Shown piece by piece: positions 26,177 through 34,342 of a stretch of DNA of 64,000 nt. Source of the DNA: CAVXYG01 sp963766005 (GTDB taxonomy: Bacteria; Actinomycetota; Actinomycetes; S36-B12; GCA-2699445); contig CAVXYG010000006.1 in the NCBI GenBank assembly GCA_963766005.1, positions 310,001-374,000 of the forward strand, in the 5' to 3' direction. The translations under genes were made by a program, and so were the position numbers. Numbering within the stretch: position 1 is the first letter of the stretch; every line of letters starts with the position of its first letter. The notes below the pieces were generated by a model, which saw nothing but the letters and a program-made list of their open reading frames with translations, searched no databases and had not been told where the DNA came from.

Positions 26177-27499
26177 CTACGGCGCGGAGCGTCCCAGCAA
26201 ATCCCGCAGTCGGAGCCAGATGTCTCGCCATCGCGTCTCGGCGCCGTGGTCGCCGGGCCGGTAGTAGCGGGCTGCCGCCAGGTCCTCGGGCAGGTACTCC
26301 TGAGCGGCGACGCCGGCCGGCGCGTCGTGCGGATAGCGGTACCTCGCGCCGTGCCCCAGCGCGGCCGCGCCGGGGTAGTGAGCGTCGCGCAGATGCGGCG
26401 GTACCGGCCCACCGCGGCCGGATCGCACATCGGCCTGCGCCGCATTCATGGCCGTGATGACAGCGTTGGACTTCGGCGCGAGGCTGAGGTGGATCACAGC
26501 CTGAGCCAACGTGAGGCGCGCCTCGGGCAGTCCGATCTGTGCCACGGAGTGCATCGCCGCGACCGCGGTCTGCAGCGCGGTCGGATCGGCCATGCCGACG
26601 TCTTCGCTGGCAAGGATCACCAGCCGACGCGCGATGAAGCGCGGGTCCTCCCCCGCTTCCACCATGCGTGCCAGGTAGTGCAGCGCCGCATCGACGTCGG
26701 AGCCGCGGACGCTCTTGATCAAGGCGCTGGTCACGTCGTAGTGCTGGTCGCCAGCCCGGTCGTAGCGCACGGTGGTCTGCTGCACGGCAGCAGCCACGTC
26801 CCCGGCCGCGATCGTGGTGCGCCCGGCCCCGAGAGTGGCGGCGGCAGCCGCGGCGAGCATGGTCAGGCCGCGTCGGGCGTCGCCACCGGAGAGCCTGACG
26901 AGATCCTCACGGGCGTCCTGCGCCAGCGACACCGCCCCAGCCAGCCCGCGCCGGTCGGAGCATGACTGGTCCAGGCAGCGACCGATGCCGTCGGCGCTGA
27001 GCGGATGCAGCGGCAGGACCAGCGAGCGCGACAGCAGGGGCGCGACGACGCTGAACGAGGGGTTCTCGGTGGTCGCTGCCACCAGGGTGACCCAGCCGTT
27101 CTCGACCGCGGGCAGCAGTGCGTCCTGCTGCGCCTTGGTGAAGCGGTGCACCTCGTCGAGGAACAGGACCGTCCCCCGGTCGTACAGCTCCCGAGTGCGC
27201 CGGGCCGACTCGATCACGGCCCGGACGTCCTTGACGCCGGCGGTGACGGCCGACAACTGGACGAACTCCCTGCCGCTGGCCGCGGCCATCAGCAGGGCCA
27301 GGGTGGTCTTGCCGGTGCCGGGCGGACCCCACAGCACCACCGACGCCAGGGCCGCATCGTCCCTGCCACCGGCCAGCAGCGGTGTCAACGGCCCGCCCGG
27401 GCCCAGCAGATGCTCCTGCCCCACGAACTCGGCCAGCGTCCTCGGGCGCATCCTTGCCGCCAGCGGCGCGGCCGCCTCAGCGGCTCCGAAGAGGCTCAT
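26177..27499 (-). CDS. rarA: Replication-associated recombination protein A (MgsA/RarA ATPase)
   Basis: A 440-residue AAA+ clamp-loader-like ATPase acting at stalled forks. Walker A is LWGPPGTGKTTLALLMA, Walker B is TVLFLDEVHRFTKAQQD, the sensor is LVAATTENPSFSVVAPLLSR, and LSGGDARRGLTML is sensor 2. The C-terminal tetramerisation part has the family segments ALHYLARMVEAGEDPRFIAR and YLPEDLAAARYYRPGDHGAE. The ATG at 27499 overlaps the stop of the acetyltransferase gene (ATGA). In many actinobacteria the next gene is DUF948 or DUF6167; here the chitobiose operon intervenes. Confidence 0.95.
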   Translation of the reverse strand: MSLFGAAEAAAPLAARMRPRTLAEFVGQEHLLGPGGPLTPLLAGGRDDAALASVVLWGPPGTGKTTLALLMAAASGREFVQLSAVTAGVKDVRAVIESARRTRELYDRGTVLFLDEVHRFTKAQQDALLPAVENGWVTLVAATTENPSFSVVAPLLSRSLVLPLHPLSADGIGRCLDQSCSDRRGLAGAVSLAQDAREDLVRLSGGDARRGLTMLAAAAAATLGAGRTTIAAGDVAAAVQQTTVRYDRAGDQHYDVTSALIKSVRGSDVDAALHYLARMVEAGEDPRFIARRLVILASEDVGMADPTALQTAVAAMHSVAQIGLPEARLTLAQAVIHLSLAPKSNAVITAMNAAQADVRSGRGGPVPPHLRDAHYPGAAALGHGARYRYPHDAPAGVAAQEYLPEDLAAARYYRPGDHGAETRWRDIWLRLRDLLGRSAP

Positions 27500-28296
27500 C
27501 CGGGCGCTTCCTCCCGACGCAGGAGCGGCCAGCCCGGCTGCCTGGGCAGTCCCCGGCGCCCGGGCAGGGTGCCGGAGGCGAACGACGGCCCGGCGTGGAA
27601 CCCCAGGCGGGAGTACAGCCGGCGGGCGGCGGTGTTGGCGCTCATCATGGCCAGGGTCACAGCGGGCGCCCCGGCGGCGAACCTGTCCACCACGACAGCC
27701 GAGCACAGCTTCGTTGCGTAGCCCCGTCCCCGTTCCTGCGCGGCAACGACGACGCTGGCCAGGTGGGGCACCTGCGGATGGTGGGACTCCACCGCCAGAC
27801 AGGCCAGCAGTGCGCCGTGGCAGTCGATCCCCCACCACTGCCGGACCCGGGGATCCCCGGGGCGGAGGTACACCGACCGGGACTCGGCGAGGAGCGGCGG
27901 CAGGCGCGGGTCGTCCTCCGCCAGCACCACGACCTCGCCCGCGGCGGTCGCGCCGATGTCGGGCGGGCGCCGGGTCCACCACCAGGTCCACCGCTCCCAC
28001 TGCGGCGGCCGCACGTCGGCACGCAGCAGGTCCTCGGCGCCCTGCGGCACGCTGATGCCCGCGACGGCGGGGCCCAGGGGGCCAGCCAGTGCGCGGGCGG
28101 TGAGGTCAACAGAGGCCTCCGGGTCCCCGAGGCAGGTCAGCCAGAGCTTGCCATGGTAGGCGCTGGGCGCGATCCAGGCGGTCGCGCTCTGCCCGGACCA
28201 GGACTGCCGGACCGCCCCGGGTACGACCTCCCACCTCAGGTACGGATCGGCGGGACGCGCGTCCGCGGGTTGCGCAGGGGCGCCGGAGCGGGCCAC
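27496..28296 (-). CDS. GNAT family acetyltransferase
   Basis: A 266-residue protein whose C-terminal half (about 120-245) has the acetyl-CoA fold. HLASVVVAAQERGRGYATKL contains the RGRGYA pyrophosphate loop, and SANTAARRLYSRLGFH is the usual GNAT end. The first 110 residues are a separate region rich in Trp (ERWTWWWTRRPP) with no family I recognise. The acceptor is unknown. It starts nine bases after aspS ends and overlaps rarA by four bases, so it is part of the same transcript. Confidence 0.82.
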   Translation of the reverse strand: MARSGAPAQPADARPADPYLRWEVVPGAVRQSWSGQSATAWIAPSAYHGKLWLTCLGDPEASVDLTARALAGPLGPAVAGISVPQGAEDLLRADVRPPQWERWTWWWTRRPPDIGATAAGEVVVLAEDDPRLPPLLAESRSVYLRPGDPRVRQWWGIDCHGALLACLAVESHHPQVPHLASVVVAAQERGRGYATKLCSAVVVDRFAAGAPAVTLAMMSANTAARRLYSRLGFHAGPSFASGTLPGRRGLPRQPGWPLLRREEAPG

Positions 28297-28305
28297 GCGC
28301 GGGCC

Positions 28306-30105
28306 CTAGTTCCGCCTGGAGTCGGGCAGCACCTCGCGGCCCGGACGGTTCGGGACGGGAGCGTCGGCGACATCCTCGGGGGTCACATCGATACCGGCCT
28401 CGGTGCGCTGCTCGCCGGTGATGGGCGTGGGCGCCCCCGTCAGCGGATCGGCACCGCCGCCGGTCTTCGGGAACGCGATGACGTCGCGGAGGCTGGTCGC
28501 CCCGGTGAGCAGCATGACGATGCGGTCCCAGCCGAACGCGATCCCGCCGTGAGGCGGCGGGCCGTAGGCGAAGGCGTCGAGCAGGAACCCGAACTTCTCC
28601 TGCGCCTCGTGCTCGGTGAGGCCGAGGACGCCGAACACGCGCTGCTGCACCTCGCGGCGATGGATACGCAGCGAACCGCCGCCGATCTCGTTGCCGTTGC
28701 ACACCAGGTCGTAGGCGTGCGCCAGCGCCTGGCCCGGCGACTCCTCGAACCGGTCGATCCACTCGGCGTTGGGCGCGGTGAAGGGGTGGTGCACGGCGGT
28801 CCACACCCAACTGCCCGCCTCGTCCTGCACCTGCTCGAACATCGGGGCGTCCACGATCCACACGAACGACCAGGCGTCGGGATCGGCGAGGTCCAGGCGG
28901 CGGGCGATCTCCAGCCGGGTGGCTCCGAGCAGGGCGAGGGCGTCGCTGCGGCGCCCGGCCGCGAAGAAGATGCAGTCGCCGCTCCCGGCACCGGTCGCGG
29001 CGAGCAGCCCGTCCCGCTCGCGCTCGGAGATGTTCTTGGCAACCGGACCACCGAGCGTGCCGTCCTCGGCGACCGTGACGTAGGCCAGGCCCTTGGCGCC
29101 GCGCTGCTTGGCCCACTCCTGCCACGCATCGAAGGTGCGGCGCGGCTGCGAGCCTCCGCCCGGCATGACCACTGCGCCGACATGGTCGGCCTGGAAGACC
29201 CGGAAGGGGGTCTCGGCGAAGTAGGCGGTGAGATCGACCAGTTCCAGGCCGAAGCGCAGGTCCGGCTTGTCCGTGCCGAAGCGCCGCATGGCGTCGGCGT
29301 ACGTCATGCGGGCGATGTCCCCGAGGGCGTGCCCGGCGAGCTCCAGCCACAGCTGGCGCACGACGGCTTCGCCGACCTCGATCACGTCCTCCTGATCCAC
29401 GAAGGACATCTCGATGTCCAGCTGGGTGAACTCCGGCTGCCGATCGGCGCGGAAGTCCTCGTCTCGGTAGCAGCGGGCGATCTGGTAGTACCGCTCCATG
29501 CCGGCGACCATGAGCAGCTGCTTGAACAGCTGCGGCGACTGCGGTAGTGCGTACCAGTGGCCCGGCTGCAGACGGACCGGTACCAGGAAGTCGCGGGCAC
29601 CCTCCGGCGTGGAGCGGGTCAGCGTGGGCGTCTCGATCTCCACGAAGTCGCGCTCGGCCAGCACGGTTCGGGCGATCCGGTTGGCCTCGCTGCGCATCCG
29701 CAGCGTGCGCGCCGGACCTGGCCGGCGCAGGTCGAGGTAGCGGTAGCGCAGCCGGACCTCGTCGCCGACCGAGACGTGCTCGTCGATCGGGAACGGCAGG
29801 GCCGCCGATGTGCTGAGCACCTCGACCTGCTCGGACATCACCTCGATCGCTCCGGTGGCGAGGTCGGGGTTCTCGTTGCCCTCGGGGCGCATCGCGACGT
29901 CCCCGGTCACCCGGAGGCAGAACTCGTTGCGCAGGGGGTGTGCCACCTCGGCGTCGCGCACGACGATCTGGCAGATCCCGGAGGCATCGCGCAGGTCGAG
30001 GAACGCAACACCGCCGTGATCGCGCCGGCGTGCCACCCAGCCGGCGACCGTCACGGTGGTTCCGGCGTGCTCCGGGCGTAGCGTCCCGGCTCCATGCGTG
30101 CGCAT
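28306..30105 (-). CDS. aspS: Aspartate--tRNA ligase
   Basis: A 599-residue class IIb synthetase of the bacterial type. It has an N-terminal OB-fold anticodon domain (AGWVARRRDHGGVAFLDLRD) and motif 1 with ETPTLTRSTPEGARDFLVP. Motif 2 is RCYRDEDFRADRQPEFTQLD, the GAD insertion lies at about 290-410, and motif 3 is GGIAFGWDRIVMLLTG. The length and inserts match bacterial AspRS. The ATG at 30105 shares one base with the hisS stop; the longer open frame upstream is a hisS shadow. Confidence 0.97.
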   Translation of the reverse strand: MRTHGAGTLRPEHAGTTVTVAGWVARRRDHGGVAFLDLRDASGICQIVVRDAEVAHPLRNEFCLRVTGDVAMRPEGNENPDLATGAIEVMSEQVEVLSTSAALPFPIDEHVSVGDEVRLRYRYLDLRRPGPARTLRMRSEANRIARTVLAERDFVEIETPTLTRSTPEGARDFLVPVRLQPGHWYALPQSPQLFKQLLMVAGMERYYQIARCYRDEDFRADRQPEFTQLDIEMSFVDQEDVIEVGEAVVRQLWLELAGHALGDIARMTYADAMRRFGTDKPDLRFGLELVDLTAYFAETPFRVFQADHVGAVVMPGGGSQPRRTFDAWQEWAKQRGAKGLAYVTVAEDGTLGGPVAKNISERERDGLLAATGAGSGDCIFFAAGRRSDALALLGATRLEIARRLDLADPDAWSFVWIVDAPMFEQVQDEAGSWVWTAVHHPFTAPNAEWIDRFEESPGQALAHAYDLVCNGNEIGGGSLRIHRREVQQRVFGVLGLTEHEAQEKFGFLLDAFAYGPPPHGGIAFGWDRIVMLLTGATSLRDVIAFPKTGGGADPLTGAPTPITGEQRTEAGIDVTPEDVADAPVPNRPGREVLPDSRRN

Positions 30106-31382
30106 CACGATTCCTGTTCCTCCTGCTCGGTGAGCGACCGCAGCTCCGCGGTCAGGCGGTCGGTCGGGACGTTCCACTGGCGGCCGTCCCGAAGGTCCTT
30201 CACGACGGCTTGCGCCGATGCCAGCTCGGACTCCCCGATGATGACCGCGTAGCGCGCACCGCTGCGGTCCGCGCCCTTCATGGCACCCTTCAGCGCGCGG
30301 CTCCCGAAGGCCATGTCGGTACGGATCCCGGCGCCGCGCAGCCGGCCGGCCAACTGCGAGCAGCGGCGTCGGGCCGCTTCGCCGAGCGGGACGAGGTAGA
30401 CCTCGCAGCGGGCGGCCGGGCCCGGATCCAGCCCCTCCGCGCGACAGGCGAGCAACGTGCGGTCGGTGCCGGTCCCGTACCCGATCCCGGACAGCTCCTG
30501 CCCGCCGAGGGATGCCATGAGCCCGTCGTACCGGCCGCCGCCGCCGATGCCGGACTGCGCGCCCAGCCCGGCATGGCTGAACTCGAAGGTGGTGCGGGTG
30601 TAGTAGTCGAGGCCGCGGACCAGTCGCGGCGCCTCGGTCCACGCCACGCCGAGGCCGGCGAGGAAGGCGCACGTGTCGGCGTAGTGGGCCGCGCAGTCGG
30701 CGCACCAGAAATCCGGCATGAGCGGCGCCTCGGCCAACTGCCGTTGCACGGAGTCCCGCTTGTCGTCCAGGACGCGCAGCGGATTCAGCTCCGCGCGCTG
30801 CCGTGTCGCATCGTCGAGGTCGAGGCCGGCGAGGAACCCCTGCAGCGCCGCTCGGTAGGCCGGGCGGCAGGTGCGGCAGCCCAACGACGTCAACAGCAGG
30901 GTGTAGTCGCGGAGCCCGAGGCTGCGGAACGCCTCGTCGGCGATCGCGATGATCTCCGCGTCGAGCGCGGGATCCTCCGACCCGATCGCCTCGACCCCGA
31001 CCTGCTGCAGTTGCCGGTAGCGGCCCTGCTGCGGACGCTCGGCGCGGAAGAACGGACCCGCGTACCACAGCTTGACCGGCAGCGGCCCGCGATCGAGGCC
31101 GTGCTCGATGACGGCCCGCATCACTCCGGCGGTCCCCTCCGGGCGCAGCCCCATCTCCCGCCCGCCGCGGTCGACGAAGGTGTACATCTCCTTGCTCACG
31201 ACATCGGTGGACTCCCCCACGCCGCGCACGAAGAGTCCGAGGTCCTCGAAGACCGGTAGCTCGATGTAGCCGTAGCCGGCGTTGCGCGCGGGTGCCGCCA
31301 GGGCCTCGCGCACGGCGAGGAACGCCGCGGAGTCGGGCGGGACGTAGTCGGGCACGCCCTTGGGCGCACGGAACTGACTCAT
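30105..31382 (-). CDS. hisS: Histidine--tRNA ligase
   Basis: A 425-residue class II synthetase. It starts MSQFRAPKGVPDYVPPDSA. It has motif 1 (YIELPVFEDLGLFVRGVGES), motif 2 (LRPEGTAGVMRAVIEH), and the histidine motifs GLDYYTRTTFEF and GIGGGGRYDGL. The C-terminal anticodon-binding domain (about 330-425) includes GSRALKGAMKGADRSGA. The start codon overlaps the stop of the metallo-hydrolase gene (ATGA). Confidence 0.97.
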   Translation of the reverse strand: MSQFRAPKGVPDYVPPDSAAFLAVREALAAPARNAGYGYIELPVFEDLGLFVRGVGESTDVVSKEMYTFVDRGGREMGLRPEGTAGVMRAVIEHGLDRGPLPVKLWYAGPFFRAERPQQGRYRQLQQVGVEAIGSEDPALDAEIIAIADEAFRSLGLRDYTLLLTSLGCRTCRPAYRAALQGFLAGLDLDDATRQRAELNPLRVLDDKRDSVQRQLAEAPLMPDFWCADCAAHYADTCAFLAGLGVAWTEAPRLVRGLDYYTRTTFEFSHAGLGAQSGIGGGGRYDGLMASLGGQELSGIGYGTGTDRTLLACRAEGLDPGPAARCEVYLVPLGEAARRRCSQLAGRLRGAGIRTDMAFGSRALKGAMKGADRSGARYAVIIGESELASAQAVVKDLRDGRQWNVPTDRLTAELRSLTEQEEQES

Positions 31383-32077
31383 AGCCCCTTCCTCGGCGGC
31401 CGCCTCTGGAGTCCCTGGAGGTAGGGGTTGCCGGCCCGTTCCCGGCCGATCGTCGTGGTGCCGCCGTGCCCGGGCAGCACCACCGTCTCGTCGGCCAGCG
31501 GCAGGACGACCTCCGCCAACGAGCGCAGCATCGCGCCGTGGTCGCCGCCGGGCAGGTCGGTGCGTCCGATAGAGCCCTCGAAGAGCAGGTCGCCGGAGAA
31601 CATCAGCGGCGCCTGCTCTGTGCTGCCGTGGAAGGACACCGAGCCGGGAGTGTGGCCAGGCCCGTGCCGGACGGTGAGTTCCAGGCCGACCAGATCCAGC
31701 GCCTCACCATCGGTGAGCGGAAGCACCTCGTCCGGCTCGATCCGCGGCAGCGATCCGCCGGCCATCTGCTGCAGCGCCACCGCCATCTGCCCCGACATCC
31801 CCGACAGCGGCTCGCTGAGCTGCCGTGCGTCGCCGGCGTGGATGTAGGCCGGGATCCCGTAGCCGCTGCAGACCGGATAGACCGACCACGTGTGGTCCAG
31901 ATGGCCGTGCGTCAGGAGAACGACCGAGGGGCGCAGCCGATGCTCCCCGACCGCCTCCTCGATCCCGGGCAGTGCGTCCATCCCGGGGTCGATGACCACG
32001 CACTCGCTGCCCGCCTCCGGCGCGACGACGAAGCAGTTCGTCCCGAACGGTCCAGCCGGAAACCCCACCACCAACAC
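31379..32077 (-). CDS. MBL-fold metallo-hydrolase (glyoxalase II-like)
   Basis: A 232-residue hydrolase with a two-metal site. LLTHGHLDHTWS is the HxHxDH signature, RHGPGHTPGSVSF gives the next His, FSGDLLFEGSIGRTDLPGGD carries the bridging Asp, and VLPGHGGTTTIGRER the last His. This resembles hydroxyacylglutathione hydrolase-like proteins, but actinobacteria use other thiols and the substrate is not known. I chose the GTG at 32077 because the first beta strand (VLVVGFPAGPFGTNC) starts there. Genes of this type lie upstream of hisS in many actinobacteria. Confidence 0.88.
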   Translation of the reverse strand: MLVVGFPAGPFGTNCFVVAPEAGSECVVIDPGMDALPGIEEAVGEHRLRPSVVLLTHGHLDHTWSVYPVCSGYGIPAYIHAGDARQLSEPLSGMSGQMAVALQQMAGGSLPRIEPDEVLPLTDGEALDLVGLELTVRHGPGHTPGSVSFHGSTEQAPLMFSGDLLFEGSIGRTDLPGGDHGAMLRSLAEVVLPLADETVVLPGHGGTTTIGRERAGNPYLQGLQRRPPRKGL

Positions 32078-32210
32078 GGCTGCCCCTTCCCTGGCTGGCT
32101 CGGCCGCGGCACGCGCGGGCCACCACGAGGGTATCGGCATCCGGACCCGCTGCCCGCAGCACGGCTGTCCTGTTCCCGCGCGCGACCCCAGGGCTGCAGC
32201 GGCACGTGCC

Positions 32211-32216
32211 TACAAT
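32211..32216 (+). promoter_or_regulatory. -10 box of the cyclophilin gene
   Basis: TACAAT, one mismatch from the sigma-70/HrdB -10 consensus, lies 36 bases before the ATG at 32252, leaving a leader of roughly 30 bases that contains the ribosome site ggggagga. No good -35 box is visible at 17 bases spacing. Confidence 0.4.
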
Positions 32217-32251
32217 GCCAAGGCATCGGGGCGACACCGGGGAGGACGGCT

Positions 32252-33046
32252 ATGGCTGCCACCAAGAAGCGGGCCAAGGAATTGGCGCGCGCCAAGGAGG
32301 CGCGGCGGCGCGCACGGGCGGCCGACGCGGCTGCCCGCCACCGGCGCCGGCAGCGCATCGCCGTCGTGACGGTGGCCGCGATCGTGCTCGCGGCCGGCGC
32401 AGGGTTGCTGCTGGTCTCGTCGCTGTCCGATGACGGCGACAGCGCCGCCGCAGCACCGGACACCGGCCAGCAGCCCGTCGCCTCCTGCGAGGCCCCAGGG
32501 GAGCTGCAGGACGAACCGAAGACCTTCGACGCGCCGGGCGACGGCGGGCTCGACGCCTCGGCGGCAGCGACCTTCACGCTGGAGACCAACTGCGGCGACA
32601 TCGTCATTGATGCCGACCCCGCCGCAGCGCCGCAGACGGTGAACGCGATGGCCTTCCTCGCCGGCGAGGACTACTTCAACAACACCCTCTGCCATCGGGT
32701 GACCACGGAGGGGATCTTCGTGCTGCAGTGCGGCGACCCGACCGGATCCGGATCCGGCGGCCCGGGGTTCACCCTGCCCGACGAGAACCTGCCGGACTCC
32801 GCGCTGTCGAACTACCCGGCCGGGACGGTGGCGATGGCCAACTCGGGCCCGGGCAAGACCGGCTCGCAGTTCTTCGTCGTCTACCGCGACACGACGCTGC
32901 CGGCGTCGTACACGATCTGGGGCACCGTCGCATCGGGGCTGGACACCGTGACCGCCGTGGCCGAGGCCGGGACCGTGGACGGCAGCACCGATGGAACACC
33001 GCAGCAGGCATTGATGATCCGGCGCGCGTCGGTCGCCGGGCAGTAG
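32252..33046 (+). CDS. Membrane-anchored cyclophilin-type peptidyl-prolyl isomerase
   Basis: A 264-residue protein with a highly basic cytoplasmic N-terminus (KKRAKELARAKEARRRARA), one transmembrane helix (about residues 37-56), a Ser/Ala/Asp-rich linker, and an extracytoplasmic cyclophilin domain (about 90-264). FTLETNCGDIVIDADPAAAP, NNTLCHRVTTEGIFVLQCGD and GTVAMANSGPGKTGSQFFVV are cyclophilin signatures. The active-site segment differs from FHR..FMIQGGDP of canonical enzymes (CHR..FVLQCGDP), with the catalytic Arg kept. It is expected to act on secreted proteins. It is divergent from the hydrolase/hisS operon. Confidence 0.9.
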   Translation: MAATKKRAKELARAKEARRRARAADAAARHRRRQRIAVVTVAAIVLAAGAGLLLVSSLSDDGDSAAAAPDTGQQPVASCEAPGELQDEPKTFDAPGDGGLDASAAATFTLETNCGDIVIDADPAAAPQTVNAMAFLAGEDYFNNTLCHRVTTEGIFVLQCGDPTGSGSGGPGFTLPDENLPDSALSNYPAGTVAMANSGPGKTGSQFFVVYRDTTLPASYTIWGTVASGLDTVTAVAEAGTVDGSTDGTPQQALMIRRASVAGQ

Positions 33047-33080
33047 CCTGGGCCAAGCCGGCGAGGGACGAGGGGTAGCC

Positions 33081-34316
33081 ATGACGCAATCCGACCAGTG
33101 GGGCTGGGTCGACGACGACGGCACGGTGCACGTGCGCCTGCCCGGGGGCGGCGACGCCGTCGTCGGGCAGTACGCCGCCGGCGATGCCGCGGCAGCGCTC
33201 GCCTTCTTCGAGCGCAAGTTCGCCGACGTCGTCGCCGAGGTTGGGCTCACCGCGGACCGGCTGCGACAGGGCACCACGACCCCTGCCCAGGCCGATGCGG
33301 CCGTGGCGCGCATCCGGCAGTCGCTCGCCGCGCCGACCTTCGTCGGCGATCTCGGCGCGCTGGGGCAGTTGCTGGACACCCTGCACGCTGCGGCCAGCGA
33401 GCGGCGGCTGACCGCCCAGGCGGAGAAGGCACGCGTGCGCAGCGAGACGCTCGCCGCGCGCGAGGCCATCGTGGAGCAGGCCCAGCAGTTGGCGGCCGCC
33501 ACGCAGTGGAAGGCCACCTCGGAACGGTTCAAGGAACTGCTCGCCGAGTGGAAGGCGCTGCCCCGCTTCGATCGCCCGACCGAGGAGTCGCTGTGGGGCC
33601 GGTTCAGCGCCGCCCGCACGAGTTTCGACAAGGCCCGACGCGAGCACTTCGCCCAGCTCGACGAGCAGCGCGCCGAGGCGCTCGCGGTGAAGAACGAGAT
33701 CATCGCCGAGGCCGAGGCGCTGTCCGGCTCCCGCGAATGGGGCCCCACGTCGCGCGCGTACCGGGAGCTCATGGAGCGGTGGAAAGCAGCGCCCCGCGCC
33801 GCTCGCGATCAGGAGGACCGGCTGTGGGCGCGCTTTCGGGCCGCCCAGGACGTGTTCTTCAACGCTCGCAACTCCGAGCAGGCGTCCCGCTCTGCCGACG
33901 AGGTGCAGAACCAGCGCGCCAAGGAGGGCCTCTTGGAGCGCGCCGAGGCGCTGCTGCCGATCACCGATGCGGCCTCGGCCCGCACGGCTCTGCGCGGCCT
34001 GGTCACCGAGTGGGAGAGCATCGGCTTCGTGCCCCGATCGGCCCGCCCGGCTCTCGAGGCGCGGCTGAAGAAGGTCGAGGACGCCGTGGCCAAGGCCGAG
34101 CGCTCGCTCTGGCAGCGCACCGACCCGGCCATGCGCGAGCGCGCCGAGAAGACCGTCGCCGGGTTCTCCGCCTCCGTGGCCGCGCTGGAGCAGGACCTGC
34201 AGTCCGCGATCGACAAGGGCAACGCGAGCAAGGCCGCGGCCTTGGAGTCCTCGCTGGAGTCCACGCGCGCACTGCTGTCTGCCGCACAGCGGGTGCTGAA
34301 CGAGTACTCTGCCTGA
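33081..34316 (+). CDS. DUF349 domain-containing protein
   Basis: A 411-residue mostly alpha-helical protein with several DUF349 repeats, seen as W-K-x(n)-W-x-R-F periodicity: FKELLAEWKALPRFDRPTEE, LWGRFSAARTSFDKARREHF, YRELMERWKAAPRAARDQED, LWARFRAAQDVFFNAR and LVTEWESIGFVPRSARP. The middle looks like long coiled coil. Its function is unknown; such genes commonly lie next to relA and the cyclophilin in actinobacteria. It starts 35 bases after the cyclophilin gene and converges on relA with only 26 bases between stops. Confidence 0.9.
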   Translation: MTQSDQWGWVDDDGTVHVRLPGGGDAVVGQYAAGDAAAALAFFERKFADVVAEVGLTADRLRQGTTTPAQADAAVARIRQSLAAPTFVGDLGALGQLLDTLHAAASERRLTAQAEKARVRSETLAAREAIVEQAQQLAAATQWKATSERFKELLAEWKALPRFDRPTEESLWGRFSAARTSFDKARREHFAQLDEQRAEALAVKNEIIAEAEALSGSREWGPTSRAYRELMERWKAAPRAARDQEDRLWARFRAAQDVFFNARNSEQASRSADEVQNQRAKEGLLERAEALLPITDAASARTALRGLVTEWESIGFVPRSARPALEARLKKVEDAVAKAERSLWQRTDPAMRERAEKTVAGFSASVAALEQDLQSAIDKGNASKAAALESSLESTRALLSAAQRVLNEYSA

Positions 34317-34342
34317 ACGCCGGGCCGGGCCGTGTCGCCGCC